Positions 26,423-35,830 of a stretch of DNA of 64,000 bases are shown here, piece by piece. The DNA is taken from assembly GCA_036558405.1 (NCBI GenBank), contig DATBFR010000068.1, positions 46,922 through 110,921 of the forward strand. The letters are read 5' to 3'. The notes beneath the pieces are model-generated. The model searched no databases and was not told where the DNA came from. It worked only from the letters and a program-made list of their open reading frames with translations. The DNA is from TA-21 sp036558405. Its GTDB lineage: Archaea; Thermoproteota; Nitrososphaeria; Nitrososphaerales; Nitrososphaeraceae. Made by a program: the position numbers and the translations under genes. The stretch's first letter is position 1. The number at the start of each line of letters is the position of its first letter.

Positions 26423-27460
26423 ATGGAATTACCAAGAATGATACTTATAGGTGAGGGTGTAATTTCAAAATTAGGCTCATTCTTAATCAATCTCAACAAG
26501 AATGTCAAGAGTGTTAGCATTATTTCAGGTAGTATTGTTAGAGCAAGGACAGGAAGATCCTGCAGCAAGATCTTAAAAGAGTTCTCTATTGCTGCTTATT
26601 GGCACACAGCACCAGCTGCCACCATTGACGCAGTTACTTCCCTACAGAAGTTTATTAGTACAGATTCTCCTGACTTTCTAATAGGCCTAGGCGGCGGTCG
26701 CTCAGTTGATATCGCAAAAATGATTTCGTTCGGTCTGCAAGTTCCATTTGTTAGCGTGCCCACTTCTGCTTCTCACGATGGTATTTCAAGTCCTTTTGTT
26801 TCCATAAGAGGACACGACAAACCATATTCATTAAAGGCTCATGCTCCAATTGGCGTACTTGCTGATACCGATCTTATTTCAAAAGCACCTGACAGACTTA
26901 ATGCCTCAGGTTGCGGAGACCTAATTGGGAAACTTACGGCAGTCAAGGATTGGGAATTAGCAAACAAAGAAAATAATGAATACTTTGGCTCGTACGCTGC
27001 CAATCTTGCTCATCTTAGTTCCAGAATAATTACAGACATGTATAAAGACTCATCAAGGAACGAAAAAGATGTTCGAACCTTGGTAGAGGCACTCATTAGC
27101 GCAGGCGTCGCATCTTGCATAGCCGGCAGTAGTCGGCCATGCTCTGGATCAGAGCATTTGTTTAGTCATGCCTTGGAATATGTATCGCGATATGACTGTG
27201 GTCTGCATGGAGAGAGAGTAGGACTTGGAACAATTATGATGTCAAAACTTCACGGTCTAGAGACCGAATCTGTGATAAAAGCATTGAAAAATGCAAGTGC
27301 CCCTACGACGGCAAAAGATATAGGTATTTCTGAAAAAGACATTGTCCGCGCTCTTGTCGTGGCCCAATCCTTAAGGCCAGATCGTTATACGATCCTCAGC
27401 AAATTGAAGCTAGATGGAGAGTCAGCCAAAAGATTAGCCAAGTCAGTAAATGTTATTTGA
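26423..27460 (+). CDS. egsA: sn-glycerol-1-phosphate dehydrogenase
   Basis: From ATG 26423 the product is 345 aa, the normal length. It starts MELPRMILIGEG, has the NAD(P)-binding GLGGGRSVDIAK, the substrate loop VPTSASHDGISSP, and zinc-ligand regions ASGCGDLIGK, GSEHLFSHALEY and CGLHGERVGLG. The enzyme reduces dihydroxyacetone phosphate to sn-glycerol-1-phosphate, the backbone of archaeal ether lipids. The frame is open to an ATG at 26315, which would add 36 residues without similarity to the family; the inner ATG directly precedes the conserved start and is preferred. The gene is divergent from the aCPSF1-like gene. Confidence 0.94.
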   Translation: MELPRMILIGEGVISKLGSFLINLNKNVKSVSIISGSIVRARTGRSCSKILKEFSIAAYWHTAPAATIDAVTSLQKFISTDSPDFLIGLGGGRSVDIAKMISFGLQVPFVSVPTSASHDGISSPFVSIRGHDKPYSLKAHAPIGVLADTDLISKAPDRLNASGCGDLIGKLTAVKDWELANKENNEYFGSYAANLAHLSSRIITDMYKDSSRNEKDVRTLVEALISAGVASCIAGSSRPCSGSEHLFSHALEYVSRYDCGLHGERVGLGTIMMSKLHGLETESVIKALKNASAPTTAKDIGISEKDIVRALVVAQSLRPDRYTILSKLKLDGESAKRLAKSVNVI

Positions 27461-27543
27461 ATTATGCAAGTTTTCCCGCGAACTAAATGAAACGCGGATT
27501 AGCCTATATCAACTTACAGAGTGATATTGATTTTAGGACTGAG

Positions 27544-28290
27544 TCAGTGTTTTGCGTCGTCTGAACTATCTTTTGTTGGCTCTTGCTTCTGCTCTGAACT
27601 ATCTTTTGTTGGCTTGACATATTCCTCTATAATCTGTATGTTGCTAAGAGTTGGTAAGTATCGAAAAATATCATTTGCTATAGCTTTTTTTATGATCTGG
27701 ATACCATCGATAAGGGTAGACTCTTCTGGTATGGTCACAGTTAGATTTTGACCCTTGATACCTAACTTAATTTTTTCTTCCTGTATTGGCAATCTTCTCT
27801 TGATGAGAGATACAATCTTTTCTTTACTATCAGTTAACAGCTTTAGAATATTTACACTATATTGTAATGTTCTTCCCGCAAATCGATGGTTAAAGTCTAT
27901 CTGAACTCTTCCCGAACCTATGAATCTTACGATCGCTTTACGATCATCAATATCGATCATGTCACCAGGTTTAAGTTCATCTGCCTTTTCACCAAATTTT
28001 CTTTGAGGGACCATTCTGATTTTACTTGGGTCTCTGATTCCAAAGCCCTTTTCAGGTGGAATGTCAATACTAAGCTTGTCCCCTGGATTAGCGTTTGAAA
28101 GTGCTTCATCAAGACCTTTGATAACCCAGCCGTCACCTATGGAAACCAACCTGGGCTCATATTTCGTAGACGGATCATAGGACTGAAGGTTTTTGGCATC
28201 GTCATTTATAGTCGTCTCAAAAATTTCATTGGTATCCTTTATTTTAGCTGTATAATCTATGAGAATCAATGATCCCCTTTCTAACGTCAC
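27544..28290 (-). CDS. FKBP-type peptidyl-prolyl cis-trans isomerase (SlyD-like)
   Basis: The 248-aa product begins with the FKBP core: GSLILIDYTAKIKDTNEIFETT, then the insert-in-flap domain (PPEKGFGIRDPSKIRMVP; PGDMIDIDDRKAIVRFIGSGRVQIDFNH) and GRTLQYSVNILKL returning to the FKBP fold. This is the archaeal long SlyD-like type, a proline isomerase and chaperone of the cytoplasm. An additional domain of about 90 residues follows, and the end has a repeated PTKDSS unit, disordered and acidic. It is separated by 61 bp from the aminotransferase gene on the same strand. Confidence 0.92.
   Translation of the reverse strand: MTLERGSLILIDYTAKIKDTNEIFETTINDDAKNLQSYDPSTKYEPRLVSIGDGWVIKGLDEALSNANPGDKLSIDIPPEKGFGIRDPSKIRMVPQRKFGEKADELKPGDMIDIDDRKAIVRFIGSGRVQIDFNHRFAGRTLQYSVNILKLLTDSKEKIVSLIKRRLPIQEEKIKLGIKGQNLTVTIPEESTLIDGIQIIKKAIANDIFRYLPTLSNIQIIEEYVKPTKDSSEQKQEPTKDSSDDAKH
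27560..27614. repeat. 22-bp direct repeat in FKBP tail
   Basis: The 22-bp unit beginning tctgaactatcttttgttgg is present at 27560-27581 and 27593-27614, 11 bp apart. It encodes the two PTKDSS units of the FKBP C-terminus and shows a recent in-frame duplication. Confidence 0.8.
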
Positions 28291-28351
28291 AAAGTTTGCT
28301 CTCGGCGTACCATAATATTAAGCTTCACGAACAAATCACGAAAGTTGGTAT

Positions 28352-29494
28352 TCATGAGGCAGTAAGTATTTTATGAGCTGCGGATAATCCGTTGCCTTCT
28401 GGACTTACATTGAGTATTTCCATAGTGGATGAAATCGCGGATAGAGTTCTCATGACATGGTAACTTGTTACCTCGCCCATACATCCGATTCTGAATACTT
28501 TGCCTTTCAATTCTCCAAAACCCCCTGCAAGAAGGACCTTGAATTGTGATGATAGTATTTGTCTGAATTTCTTGTCTTCCATTCCATTAAGATAATTTAT
28601 TGCAATTACTACGTTGCTCCTAGCTGCTTCATTGGCAAAAGGCCTTAATCCAAGTTTTCCAAGGCCTGCATAAATAGCATCAGCGCACTTTCTATGGCGA
28701 TCAATCCTATTTTTCATTCCTTCCTCAAGAATGATCTCTAATGCCTCCCTGAATGCGTAGAAGAGGCTAATTGCTGGTGTAAACGGGGTTTCGTAGCTTT
28801 CTTCATAATACTTGAAGTATCGCTTTAAGTTTAGATATTGTGTAGGCGGGGGATTGTCTTGCATGTATTTTTTTGCCTCACTGCTTATAGAAATTGGGGC
28901 GAGGCCTGGCGGTGCGGCAAGGGCTTTTTGGGATGCTGTTACACAAATGTCTACATTCCAATCATCAACAGGTAGCTCATCTCCACCAAGAATGGACACG
29001 GCGTCGGCAATAAAAAATGCATCATGGTTGTTACAAATCTTACCTAATTTATCCATATACCTGAGTGTTGTCCCCGTAGAAGTTTCATTATAAACCGCGT
29101 ATAGGGCTTTGATTCTCGGATTAGTTTCGAAGGCCTCGGTGATCTTTTCAATTGGCGGGTTCTGGCCAAAAGGAGCCGTGACTCTAATTGCTTTTCCACC
29201 AACGCTGTCCACAAGATCTGCGAGTCTATTTCCGAATTCACCGTTCACCGGTACAACTACTTCGTCTCCTTTTTTTATCAGATTCACGACAGAAGCTTCA
29301 ACTGCGCCAGTCCCTGAGGTAGTTAGTAGTACAATATCGTTGTTGGTCTGAAATACTCTTTGGGTTTTATCAATAATGTCCCTGTAAAGATTTCGAAAGT
29401 CTTCACTTCTGTGGTTAATCATGGGCGTCAACATTGCACTTGTCACCCGATTTGGAACATTGGTAGGTCCTGGAAGCATGACTAGATAATCCAT
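28352..29494 (-). CDS. class V aminotransferase (alanine-glyoxylate / serine-pyruvate type)
   Basis: From ATG 29494 the product is 380 aa. It begins MDYLVMLPGPTNVPNRV, has the PLP phosphate-binding TTSGTGAVEASV, FIADAVSILGGDELPVDDW with the pyridine-binding Asp, and CVTASQKALAAPPGLA with the Schiff-base Lys after SQ. This is the alanine-glyoxylate/serine-pyruvate aminotransferase group; exact amino donor cannot be fixed. The frame extends to 29593, but the extra 33 residues are hydrophobic and unlike the family start. The gene is divergent from the M24 peptidase gene 80 bp away. Confidence 0.92.
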   Translation of the reverse strand: MDYLVMLPGPTNVPNRVTSAMLTPMINHRSEDFRNLYRDIIDKTQRVFQTNNDIVLLTTSGTGAVEASVVNLIKKGDEVVVPVNGEFGNRLADLVDSVGGKAIRVTAPFGQNPPIEKITEAFETNPRIKALYAVYNETSTGTTLRYMDKLGKICNNHDAFFIADAVSILGGDELPVDDWNVDICVTASQKALAAPPGLAPISISSEAKKYMQDNPPPTQYLNLKRYFKYYEESYETPFTPAISLFYAFREALEIILEEGMKNRIDRHRKCADAIYAGLGKLGLRPFANEAARSNVVIAINYLNGMEDKKFRQILSSQFKVLLAGGFGELKGKVFRIGCMGEVTSYHVMRTLSAISSTMEILNVSPEGNGLSAAHKILTAS

Positions 29495-29575
29495 TGCTAT
29501 CGTGAAAATGGCAACGAGCCCGTTATTTAAAACTAATTTGGAAAGAGACATAAAAGTGAATGATATCTCTAGAAT

Positions 29576-30658
29576 GTGCAGAATAGCAGACAAGCTAAAA
29601 TTGTTAATTACTTGTCCAAACTTGGCTTTAACGCTGCTGTGATGTTTAGACCCGAGAACGTCTTTTACTTGACAGCATTCTGGGGAGAGGCCATTGCGGT
29701 ATGTACAAATGAAAAAATAAAGCTATATGTTCCTGAATTAGAAGTTTCACGAGCAGAAAACGAATCACATGAATGCGAAGTAATTCCCAGTCAACGTGGA
29801 AAAGGGCTTGTAAAGTCAATAATTCCATTCTTGCATGATATTAAAGCATGTTCAGATTGTAATGAGTTCCTGTTTGTAAACGAGATTCATTCTAAGGTGA
29901 ACAAGAAAAATTTTGTGTGCGATCCTGAGCCCTTTTTGATCATAAGAAGCGTAAAAGAACAGAATGAAATAGATAGGATTGTTGAATCAGCGTACATAAT
30001 AGACAAACTCTATCAGTTATGCCTAGAGGAAATTAAGGTGGGGGTATCAGAAAGAGGATTACAGGCTAGGTTGATAGGTGAGGCCAGTAGATTAGGTGGC
30101 TCCATTCCAAGTTACCACTTTACTCTTAATCCATTTATAATAGCTGCGGGCAGTAACGCTTCATTTCCTCACGCTGAGGTTTCTGACAGAAGCTTTTTAG
30201 AGGGAGACCTTATAGTAGTTGATTTGACAATACGTTACAAAGGCTATATTTCTGACGCGACGAGAACCTTTGGTTTGGGAAAAATATCAGATGATCAAAA
30301 GAAAGCTTATGATATTGTGAAAATGTCACAGAGTCTGGGCCTAGATGCGATAAAAACAGCAATCAAGTGTAAGGATGTCGATTCAATCTGCAGAGGTTAT
30401 ATTTCCGAACAGGGATACGGAAAAAATTTTATTCATTCTACTGGACACGGTGTAGGACTTGATGTACATGAACGTCCTTGGATACGACCTGAAGATGACG
30501 AAGTGTTACAAGAAAATATGGTAGTTACTGTCGAACCTGGAATATATGTCAAAGCCAAATTTGGGATTCGAATCGAAGATACCATTGTAGTAAAGGGAAA
30601 AAAGTCTGGTTCGAACAACCCATTAACAACTTTTTCAAAAGACTTGATTATCATCTGA
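29576..30658 (+). CDS. Xaa-Pro aminopeptidase / M24 metallopeptidase
   Basis: The 360-aa product has an N-terminal creatinase-like domain (about residues 1-120) and a C-terminal pita-bread M24 domain. The five metal ligands are visible: Asp in VVDLTIRY, Asp in YISDATRTF, His in HSTGHGVGLDVHERP, Glu in TVEPGIYV, Glu in IRIEDTIVV. It should remove N-terminal residues before proline, in the cytoplasm. The start is GTG at 29576; an ATG at 29574 is in another frame. The 80-bp gap to the aminotransferase carries both divergent promoters. Confidence 0.92.
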   Translation: MQNSRQAKIVNYLSKLGFNAAVMFRPENVFYLTAFWGEAIAVCTNEKIKLYVPELEVSRAENESHECEVIPSQRGKGLVKSIIPFLHDIKACSDCNEFLFVNEIHSKVNKKNFVCDPEPFLIIRSVKEQNEIDRIVESAYIIDKLYQLCLEEIKVGVSERGLQARLIGEASRLGGSIPSYHFTLNPFIIAAGSNASFPHAEVSDRSFLEGDLIVVDLTIRYKGYISDATRTFGLGKISDDQKKAYDIVKMSQSLGLDAIKTAIKCKDVDSICRGYISEQGYGKNFIHSTGHGVGLDVHERPWIRPEDDEVLQENMVVTVEPGIYVKAKFGIRIEDTIVVKGKKSGSNNPLTTFSKDLIII

Positions 30659-30764
30659 AATTGTGACCTTATAATTTGAGTCTTGTCAGAGTGAAGGCTA
30701 AATGGACTTCATTAATGTAAATTATAGTTACACTGGCTGGTTTAGAGCGAAGAACGATAATGAT

Positions 30765-32066
30765 CTATTCTTCTACATTTTTCATATTCGTTCGGGTAAC
30801 GATTTTTACCAATTCCTCTGCAACTTTTTTCTTCAATTGAACCGACATGTGGATCACATGATTATGTTTGTCAAGAATGTAAACCTCACTCAAGTCAGAT
30901 CCAAATCCACAGTTTCTTTTCGCCAAATCATTTGCTACAATAAAGTCAGCATTTGACTCTTGAAGTTTACTGAAGGCGGTCGTAAGCAATGTATTTTGAG
31001 AGACTCCGTATTCGGCTTTAAATGCAACCAGTACTATCTTTTTTCTCCATTTTTTTACCTCATTTATGATTTTCTTTGTGGGCACTAACTTGAGCCTCAC
31101 TTGGTCACTGGCACTATCTATTTTCTTATATATTGGTTTATCAATTGTAAAGTCTGAAACCGCTGCTGCATGAAATAAGATTTGTGGTTTGTTTTCTATT
31201 ATCTCATGTTTCATTTTTTGGTACATTTCAGCTGCCGTTTCAACTCTAATTATCTTCAAATTAGGTGACGGAGGGGGACTTAATTGACCGTGGCCGTAGA
31301 TTAGTGTTACATCCATCCCTTGTTTAGCGGCCATTTGCGCAATAGTTATTCCCATTTTCCCCGAACTCAAATTCGTCAGCACTCTTACTGGATCAATTTT
31401 TTCTAAAGTAGAACCTGCAGTCACCAATACCTTGTCAAAAAGATCTTCATCTTTCCGTCTGACCAGTATTTTGAAAACAGAGTTCAAAACTTCCTCTGGA
31501 CTAGCAACCTTGGCTTTGTTCTCTGTCAGGATTGGGTCTACAAAATTTATACCCATGGTTTTTAGGACAGAAATATTTTTTGTGATTATTTTATTTTCGT
31601 ACATAGATTGGTGCATAGCTGGTGCAATCAATATTTTCGTACCTGATCCGAACCCAACGCTCAGTACCGTAGTTACTGGTGAGTCGTCAATCCCGTGTGC
31701 AAACTTTCCTATTGTGTTTGCTGTGCATGGGTAGACAACAATCAAATCAGATTTATTGTAGTCGGCCAGTTTGATATGTTCCAAGTCAGATGTAAGTTTC
31801 GTTACAACTCTGTTTCCAGTAGACCATTTCATCATCTGTTGAGTTAGAAACTGCGATCTGGCTACGTCAGTCATAACAGGAAAGACTTCGGCGCCATGAC
31901 GCATTAGTAGCCTGCTAAAATCGATTGCGCGGTAAGCTGCTACGCTACCTGTAATACATATTACAATCCGCTTATTACTAAGCAATTTGCTTTCTGTACC
32001 AATTATCTCATTCGAAGGATGACCTTCGCTTATTCGTTGCGCTAGACGAGTTTTTTTGGTTGTCAT
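30765..32066 (-). CDS. coaBC: CoaBC: phosphopantothenoylcysteine decarboxylase / phosphopantothenate-cysteine ligase
   Basis: The 433-aa product fuses two CoA enzymes. The N-terminal flavodoxin-like CoaC domain has ICITGSVAAYRAIDFSRLL, the active-site His region SDLEHIKLADYNKSDL and APAMHQSMYEN. The C-terminal CoaB domain has VTAGSTLEKIDPVRVLTNLSSG, the dimer/CTP block AAVSDF, and the Lys motif LKLVPTKKI. It joins cysteine to 4'-phosphopantothenate and decarboxylates the product. It is the last gene of the minus-strand CoA operon and overlaps panB by 4 nt. Confidence 0.95.
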   Translation of the reverse strand: MTTKKTRLAQRISEGHPSNEIIGTESKLLSNKRIVICITGSVAAYRAIDFSRLLMRHGAEVFPVMTDVARSQFLTQQMMKWSTGNRVVTKLTSDLEHIKLADYNKSDLIVVYPCTANTIGKFAHGIDDSPVTTVLSVGFGSGTKILIAPAMHQSMYENKIITKNISVLKTMGINFVDPILTENKAKVASPEEVLNSVFKILVRRKDEDLFDKVLVTAGSTLEKIDPVRVLTNLSSGKMGITIAQMAAKQGMDVTLIYGHGQLSPPPSPNLKIIRVETAAEMYQKMKHEIIENKPQILFHAAAVSDFTIDKPIYKKIDSASDQVRLKLVPTKKIINEVKKWRKKIVLVAFKAEYGVSQNTLLTTAFSKLQESNADFIVANDLAKRNCGFGSDLSEVYILDKHNHVIHMSVQLKKKVAEELVKIVTRTNMKNVEE

Positions 32067-32938
32067 ACTGTCTGATTCGCAGACAATAATTTCATAAGAT
32101 TTTCTTTTTCTAACTTTTCCATATGGTATGTGTGATCCTCACTAGGAAAATTGCCAATCTTGACTTCGTTGCTATATGAACTTATTGCCTTAACTATTAT
32201 TTCAGAAAGATCTAAATACCGTTTGACAAATCTTGGACGAAAATCCGTATAAAGTCCAAGTAAGTCATGAATCACCAAAACTTGTCCATCTAACGCTCCT
32301 CCCGAAGCGATTCCGATTATAGGAATTTTCGATGTGGAAGCGATAATCTTAGCTGCTTCACTTGTTACCTTTTCTACAACTATTGAAAAAGCTCCAGCCT
32401 CCTCTAAGGCCTTCGCTTCTTGAATTAGCTTCATTGCTTCTTGAGCTGTACCACCTCGAAGGCTAAAGCCATGTTTGATTGAGGAAGTCTGGGGCATAAG
32501 ACCTATGTGACCCATTACAGGAATACCAATCTCTGATAATCGCTTAACTAAATGAATAATTTCACTCCCCCCCTCAATTTTAACCGCATCGCATCCATTC
32601 TTAACAAATTCAATTGCATTATCAATAGCGTTCTCAGATCCTGATTGAAAGGATCCAAATGGCATGTCGCCCACGATTAATGCCCTTCTTGTTCCATTTT
32701 TTACTGCTTTACAAAAAATTAGCATTTCTTCCATAGTAATCTCTCTTGTAGTTTCGTAGCCCATCATCACCGTAGCTGCGCTATCTCCAACTAAAATGAT
32801 GTCAACGTTTGCAGCGTCGCAAATCTTGGCCATGCAGTAGTCATAGGATGTAATCATTGTAATCTTGATTCCTTTTGATTTTCTTATAGTGATATCATCT
32901 ATGGTAATCTTCTGGATGTTGTTTTGCTGTTTTTGCAA
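32063..32938 (-). CDS. panB: ketopantoate hydroxymethyltransferase
   Basis: The 291-aa TIM-barrel protein has the family blocks ITMITSYDYCMAKICDAANV, ILVGDSAATVMMGYETT (Mg-binding Asp), VGDMPFGSFQ, DAVKIEGG and VMGHIGLMPQ, and GIASGGALDGQVLVIHDLLG near the end. It makes ketopantoate from 2-oxoisovalerate and methylene-tetrahydropterin. It lies in the CoA operon, 16 bp after pps and overlapping coaBC by 4 nt. No ketopantoate reductase gene is in the window. Confidence 0.95.
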   Translation of the reverse strand: MQKQQNNIQKITIDDITIRKSKGIKITMITSYDYCMAKICDAANVDIILVGDSAATVMMGYETTREITMEEMLIFCKAVKNGTRRALIVGDMPFGSFQSGSENAIDNAIEFVKNGCDAVKIEGGSEIIHLVKRLSEIGIPVMGHIGLMPQTSSIKHGFSLRGGTAQEAMKLIQEAKALEEAGAFSIVVEKVTSEAAKIIASTSKIPIIGIASGGALDGQVLVIHDLLGLYTDFRPRFVKRYLDLSEIIVKAISSYSNEVKIGNFPSEDHTYHMEKLEKENLMKLLSANQTV

Positions 32939-32954
32939 ATTGCCTTCTACGACC

Positions 32955-33713
32955 TCAATAAAGTCTCTTTATTCCATTCCTAATTACTTCTGTAGAATAT
33001 TTAAGATTTCTTTCATTATCAAATTCAGACACTATTCTTGCCAATTTAGATTCTTCCTTGCCAATCAATTGTCTTGTTAGGTTGATCATATTTGGAATCG
33101 CTCGTACTAAATTATCTACTATTGTAATTTTAGATGCCTGTGATGTTCTTGATAGTGGGTTTAAATCAATAGAAATCACACTCTTGCCCTGACTGCAAAG
33201 AGCTTGGGACCTGTCTCCGTCTTCAAGTGCAAGAAGTACTGTGTCAGCATTAGATATACCATTTACATCAACATATCTTCTACTGCTCGAAATTCCCTTC
33301 ATTATAGTTCGTTTGGCAGTATGCAGTCCCAATACTTGGTTTGCCCCATTTTTTACAAGTGTCTTGGCAATTAATTGCAATCTTCTTTGACTTTGATGGA
33401 ACAAATTGATCTCTAATGGCGCATCTGCAAGTTTGCTTAATTCTACTATTTCTTTACAACAGAGGGCCGCTGTATTCCCATTAACAGAAATGACTGGTTG
33501 TCTTGAAAGAATTAACAGGGCACAAGCGGCCTTTTCAGCACAGAGTGCGCTAGGATTAGTAGTTTCGCCCAGAAGGTAATCAAATGCTTCTCCTCTTCCA
33601 TGAGCCAAGAGTCCTTGGGGCACAACAATTCCTTCTTTCATTCCATCGACTAGTTTTTCTCTTACCATGAGCGAGACAAATCTAGGATGATTTAATGGAA
33701 TATTTGCATGCAT
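32955..33713 (-). CDS. archaeal phosphopantothenate synthetase (4-phosphopantoate-beta-alanine ligase)
   Basis: The 252-aa product matches archaeal PPS (old DUF137): IPLNHPRFVSLMVREKLVDG at the start, VVPQGLLAHGRGEAFDYLLGE, PVISVNGNTAAL, then a GHxR-less ATP region and ISIDLNPLSRTSQASKITIVDN. PPS condenses 4-phosphopantoate with beta-alanine, using ATP. Together with pantoate kinase it replaces bacterial PanC/PanK in archaea. Its start is 1 nt from the pantoate kinase stop, so the two are translationally coupled. Confidence 0.94.
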   Translation of the reverse strand: MHANIPLNHPRFVSLMVREKLVDGMKEGIVVPQGLLAHGRGEAFDYLLGETTNPSALCAEKAACALLILSRQPVISVNGNTAALCCKEIVELSKLADAPLEINLFHQSQRRLQLIAKTLVKNGANQVLGLHTAKRTIMKGISSSRRYVDVNGISNADTVLLALEDGDRSQALCSQGKSVISIDLNPLSRTSQASKITIVDNLVRAIPNMINLTRQLIGKEESKLARIVSEFDNERNLKYSTEVIRNGIKRLY

Positions 33714-33714
33714 T

Positions 33715-34641
33715 TTAGGCCTTTTTTATTAATCTTGCCCCGATATTATCTACATCGGCTATAATCAAGGGATGGTCATAATCGTTTAAAATCTGTAAGA
33801 TCGATCTAATTTCATTATTAGGTATAATGGTAAATACAGTTTCTCCAAATAGGGCCATGCTTCCAATGAACCCATTTGATTTTAGGGCCTCAATATACGA
33901 ATTACATTTTTCGCTAATAATATCCAATCCCTTGCAAAAATCGTATGATAATTTCAGAAAATCACTAACCGACTTGGACTGCGAAAGAATGTCAAGGAAC
34001 TTGATGGTTTTCCTTGTGGTGTTATCTTTTTGACTGGCTATGGCATGAGAAGTGCAAATGGGAGATAAACAAATTGCAACAATTGACATTTCAATTAAGG
34101 GTATTTTCTCTACTCTTCCTATGCCAGGAGCTCCTGGCGCTGTCCTTAGTTCAAGTCCGCCTGTAAACTCAGAAATTACAGATCCCAAGCCGGTCTTGCA
34201 ATATAGCTCCGCACAGTGTGCGAGCTGCGCACATTCTAATATAGATAATCCGGTTCCAAGTGCTTCATTCAATGATATTGACAGACTTAAGGCTGCTGCA
34301 CCACTTGTACCAAAGCCATAACCAATAGGGACTTTGGTTTCGTGATATACTGAAATGTGTAGTGGCCTACAGAACAGTTTCATAAATTCGCTTATTATTT
34401 TGTTGGATACAATTGCTGTTTTTGCAAGCTTGCCGTTAATTGAAACGTCAAAGGTAGTTTTTGAAGTTGTTCCATAAACCATGACTCTTGTATTTACTCC
34501 TTGAGTCAGAGAAATTCCAGCTCCTATGGATCCGTTTCTTAGATCTGATAAAGAGTCCATCATTTTATGGTAAAATCCTGTTATATGGCAAGGACTGAAG
34601 GCGCAACCAACGGCTAGCGGAGGAGTGACTTCAAGTAACAT
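33715..34641 (-). CDS. archaeal pantoate kinase (GHMP family)
   Basis: The 308-aa GHMP kinase has the P-loop-like block VPIGYGFGTSGAAALSLS (about residues 105-122), an N-terminal substrate region with FSPCHITGFY, and the later CEYCKTGLGSVISEFTGGLE-like helix (AELYCKTGLGSV). The match to pantoate kinase rests on these plus the neighbouring PPS gene. It phosphorylates pantoate to 4-phosphopantoate. It is the first gene of the four-gene minus-strand CoA operon pok-pps-panB-coaBC. Confidence 0.93.
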   Translation of the reverse strand: MLLEVTPPLAVGCAFSPCHITGFYHKMMDSLSDLRNGSIGAGISLTQGVNTRVMVYGTTSKTTFDVSINGKLAKTAIVSNKIISEFMKLFCRPLHISVYHETKVPIGYGFGTSGAAALSLSISLNEALGTGLSILECAQLAHCAELYCKTGLGSVISEFTGGLELRTAPGAPGIGRVEKIPLIEMSIVAICLSPICTSHAIASQKDNTTRKTIKFLDILSQSKSVSDFLKLSYDFCKGLDIISEKCNSYIEALKSNGFIGSMALFGETVFTIIPNNEIRSILQILNDYDHPLIIADVDNIGARLIKKA

Positions 34642-34710
34642 CCGCGAGTATATAGTATCGTACTGATATAAGAATAATGTTTAATTAGTATAAATGTATT
34701 TATATTGATC
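34642..34710. promoter_or_regulatory. divergent promoter region of the CoA operon and AbrB-PhoU gene
   Basis: The 69-bp gap holds TATA-like elements on both strands. For the plus strand, AGTATAAAT at 34688-34695 lies about 20 nt before the ATG at 34711. For the minus strand, the complement of the GATATAAG at 34669-34676 lies about 30 nt before the pantoate kinase start. Both mRNAs would be leaderless or nearly so. Confidence 0.5.
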
Positions 34711-35721
34711 ATGCGTTCGGACCGAAGATTACAAGGAATAGGAAGTAGTATCCTGGTATCATTACCATCCGAGTGGGTCAGAACACACGCTCTCAAAAAA
34801 GGAGATATTGTAACTATTGAAACTAGTAATGATAATTCCGTTACGATTGTACCAAGTGATTCTAAAAAAGGATCTCTCAAAGAAGTAACTATTCCCATCC
34901 GAGATCTTACTGCGGATAGATTTCTTAATCAGATTTACGGATCATATTTGCTTGGGTACGAATTAATACACATAAATGGAAAATCTCCAATAGATTATGA
35001 CACGAGGGAGAGGATAAAATCTGCGATCGGAAAGCTCGTCGGTTTAGAGATCGTAGACGAGGATAGTTTTAAGATTACTATTCAATTTCTGCTAGATGCT
35101 CACTCAATGGAAGTTTCAAAAATATTGAAGAGAATGAGCTCAATCGTAGCTGGAATGCATAGGGACACTATGTCATCTCTTTATAACAAGAATGAAATGA
35201 CATGTAACCTGATTAGACAAAGAGATGATGAGGTAGATAGACAATACTTTCTAATGGTAAGACTTATGAGGAGTGCGATGATGGATAGAAAATTAGCAAC
35301 TAGCTTAAACCTTAGTAACATAGATCTTCTAGATTATAGGATTGCTGCCAATCATATCGAAAGTGCAGGAGATAGTATTTCATCTCTCGCATCCATCATG
35401 TTTTCCTCTCAAGAGGACCCGTTCATATTTGAGCAAATAAGAAACGCAAATCTAATTATCTCTCAAATGCACGAACAATCAGTAAGAGGCTTCGTCAATA
35501 AAGATATTGATAGTTCCTTACAGGTTATAGAACTTTATTCAAAATTCAACAAGATCCTTAGAATAATAAATCAGAACTATATTACTAATAAAGGGACTAA
35601 TAAAGGGACTAATATGGAATTTGTCTTATCTACAATAAATTCAACATCTACCATGGACAAAATCGCGTTATGCTGGGTAGACATAGCGGATTTGATAAAA
35701 CCTGTTTACGTTAAAGAATAG
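34711..35721 (+). CDS. AbrB/SpoVT-PhoU-like regulator
   Basis: From ATG 34711 the product is 336 aa. Residues 1-50 form a swapped-hairpin AbrB-type DNA-binding domain (SDRRLQGIGSSILVSLPSEW; KKGDIVTIETSNDNSVTIVP). The remaining part is two PhoU-like helical bundles with charged helices (MEVSKILKRMSSIVAGMHRD; NHIESAGDSISSLASIM). Proteins of this form regulate phosphate transport genes in archaea; the target is not visible here. A short TNKG repeat (TNKGTNKGTN) stands near residue 295. An in-frame TTG lies 6 nt upstream of the ATG. It is divergent from the CoA operon. Confidence 0.88.
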   Translation: MRSDRRLQGIGSSILVSLPSEWVRTHALKKGDIVTIETSNDNSVTIVPSDSKKGSLKEVTIPIRDLTADRFLNQIYGSYLLGYELIHINGKSPIDYDTRERIKSAIGKLVGLEIVDEDSFKITIQFLLDAHSMEVSKILKRMSSIVAGMHRDTMSSLYNKNEMTCNLIRQRDDEVDRQYFLMVRLMRSAMMDRKLATSLNLSNIDLLDYRIAANHIESAGDSISSLASIMFSSQEDPFIFEQIRNANLIISQMHEQSVRGFVNKDIDSSLQVIELYSKFNKILRIINQNYITNKGTNKGTNMEFVLSTINSTSTMDKIALCWVDIADLIKPVYVKE

Positions 35722-35830
35722 GCTGTCGACACTATTCATTCAGGGAGTATTGGATTGTCGGGCAAAGTCTAGGCTAATTGAAGATATAATTGCGTATGCT
35801 CCATAAAATATTGTCAATACTTTATCATGT

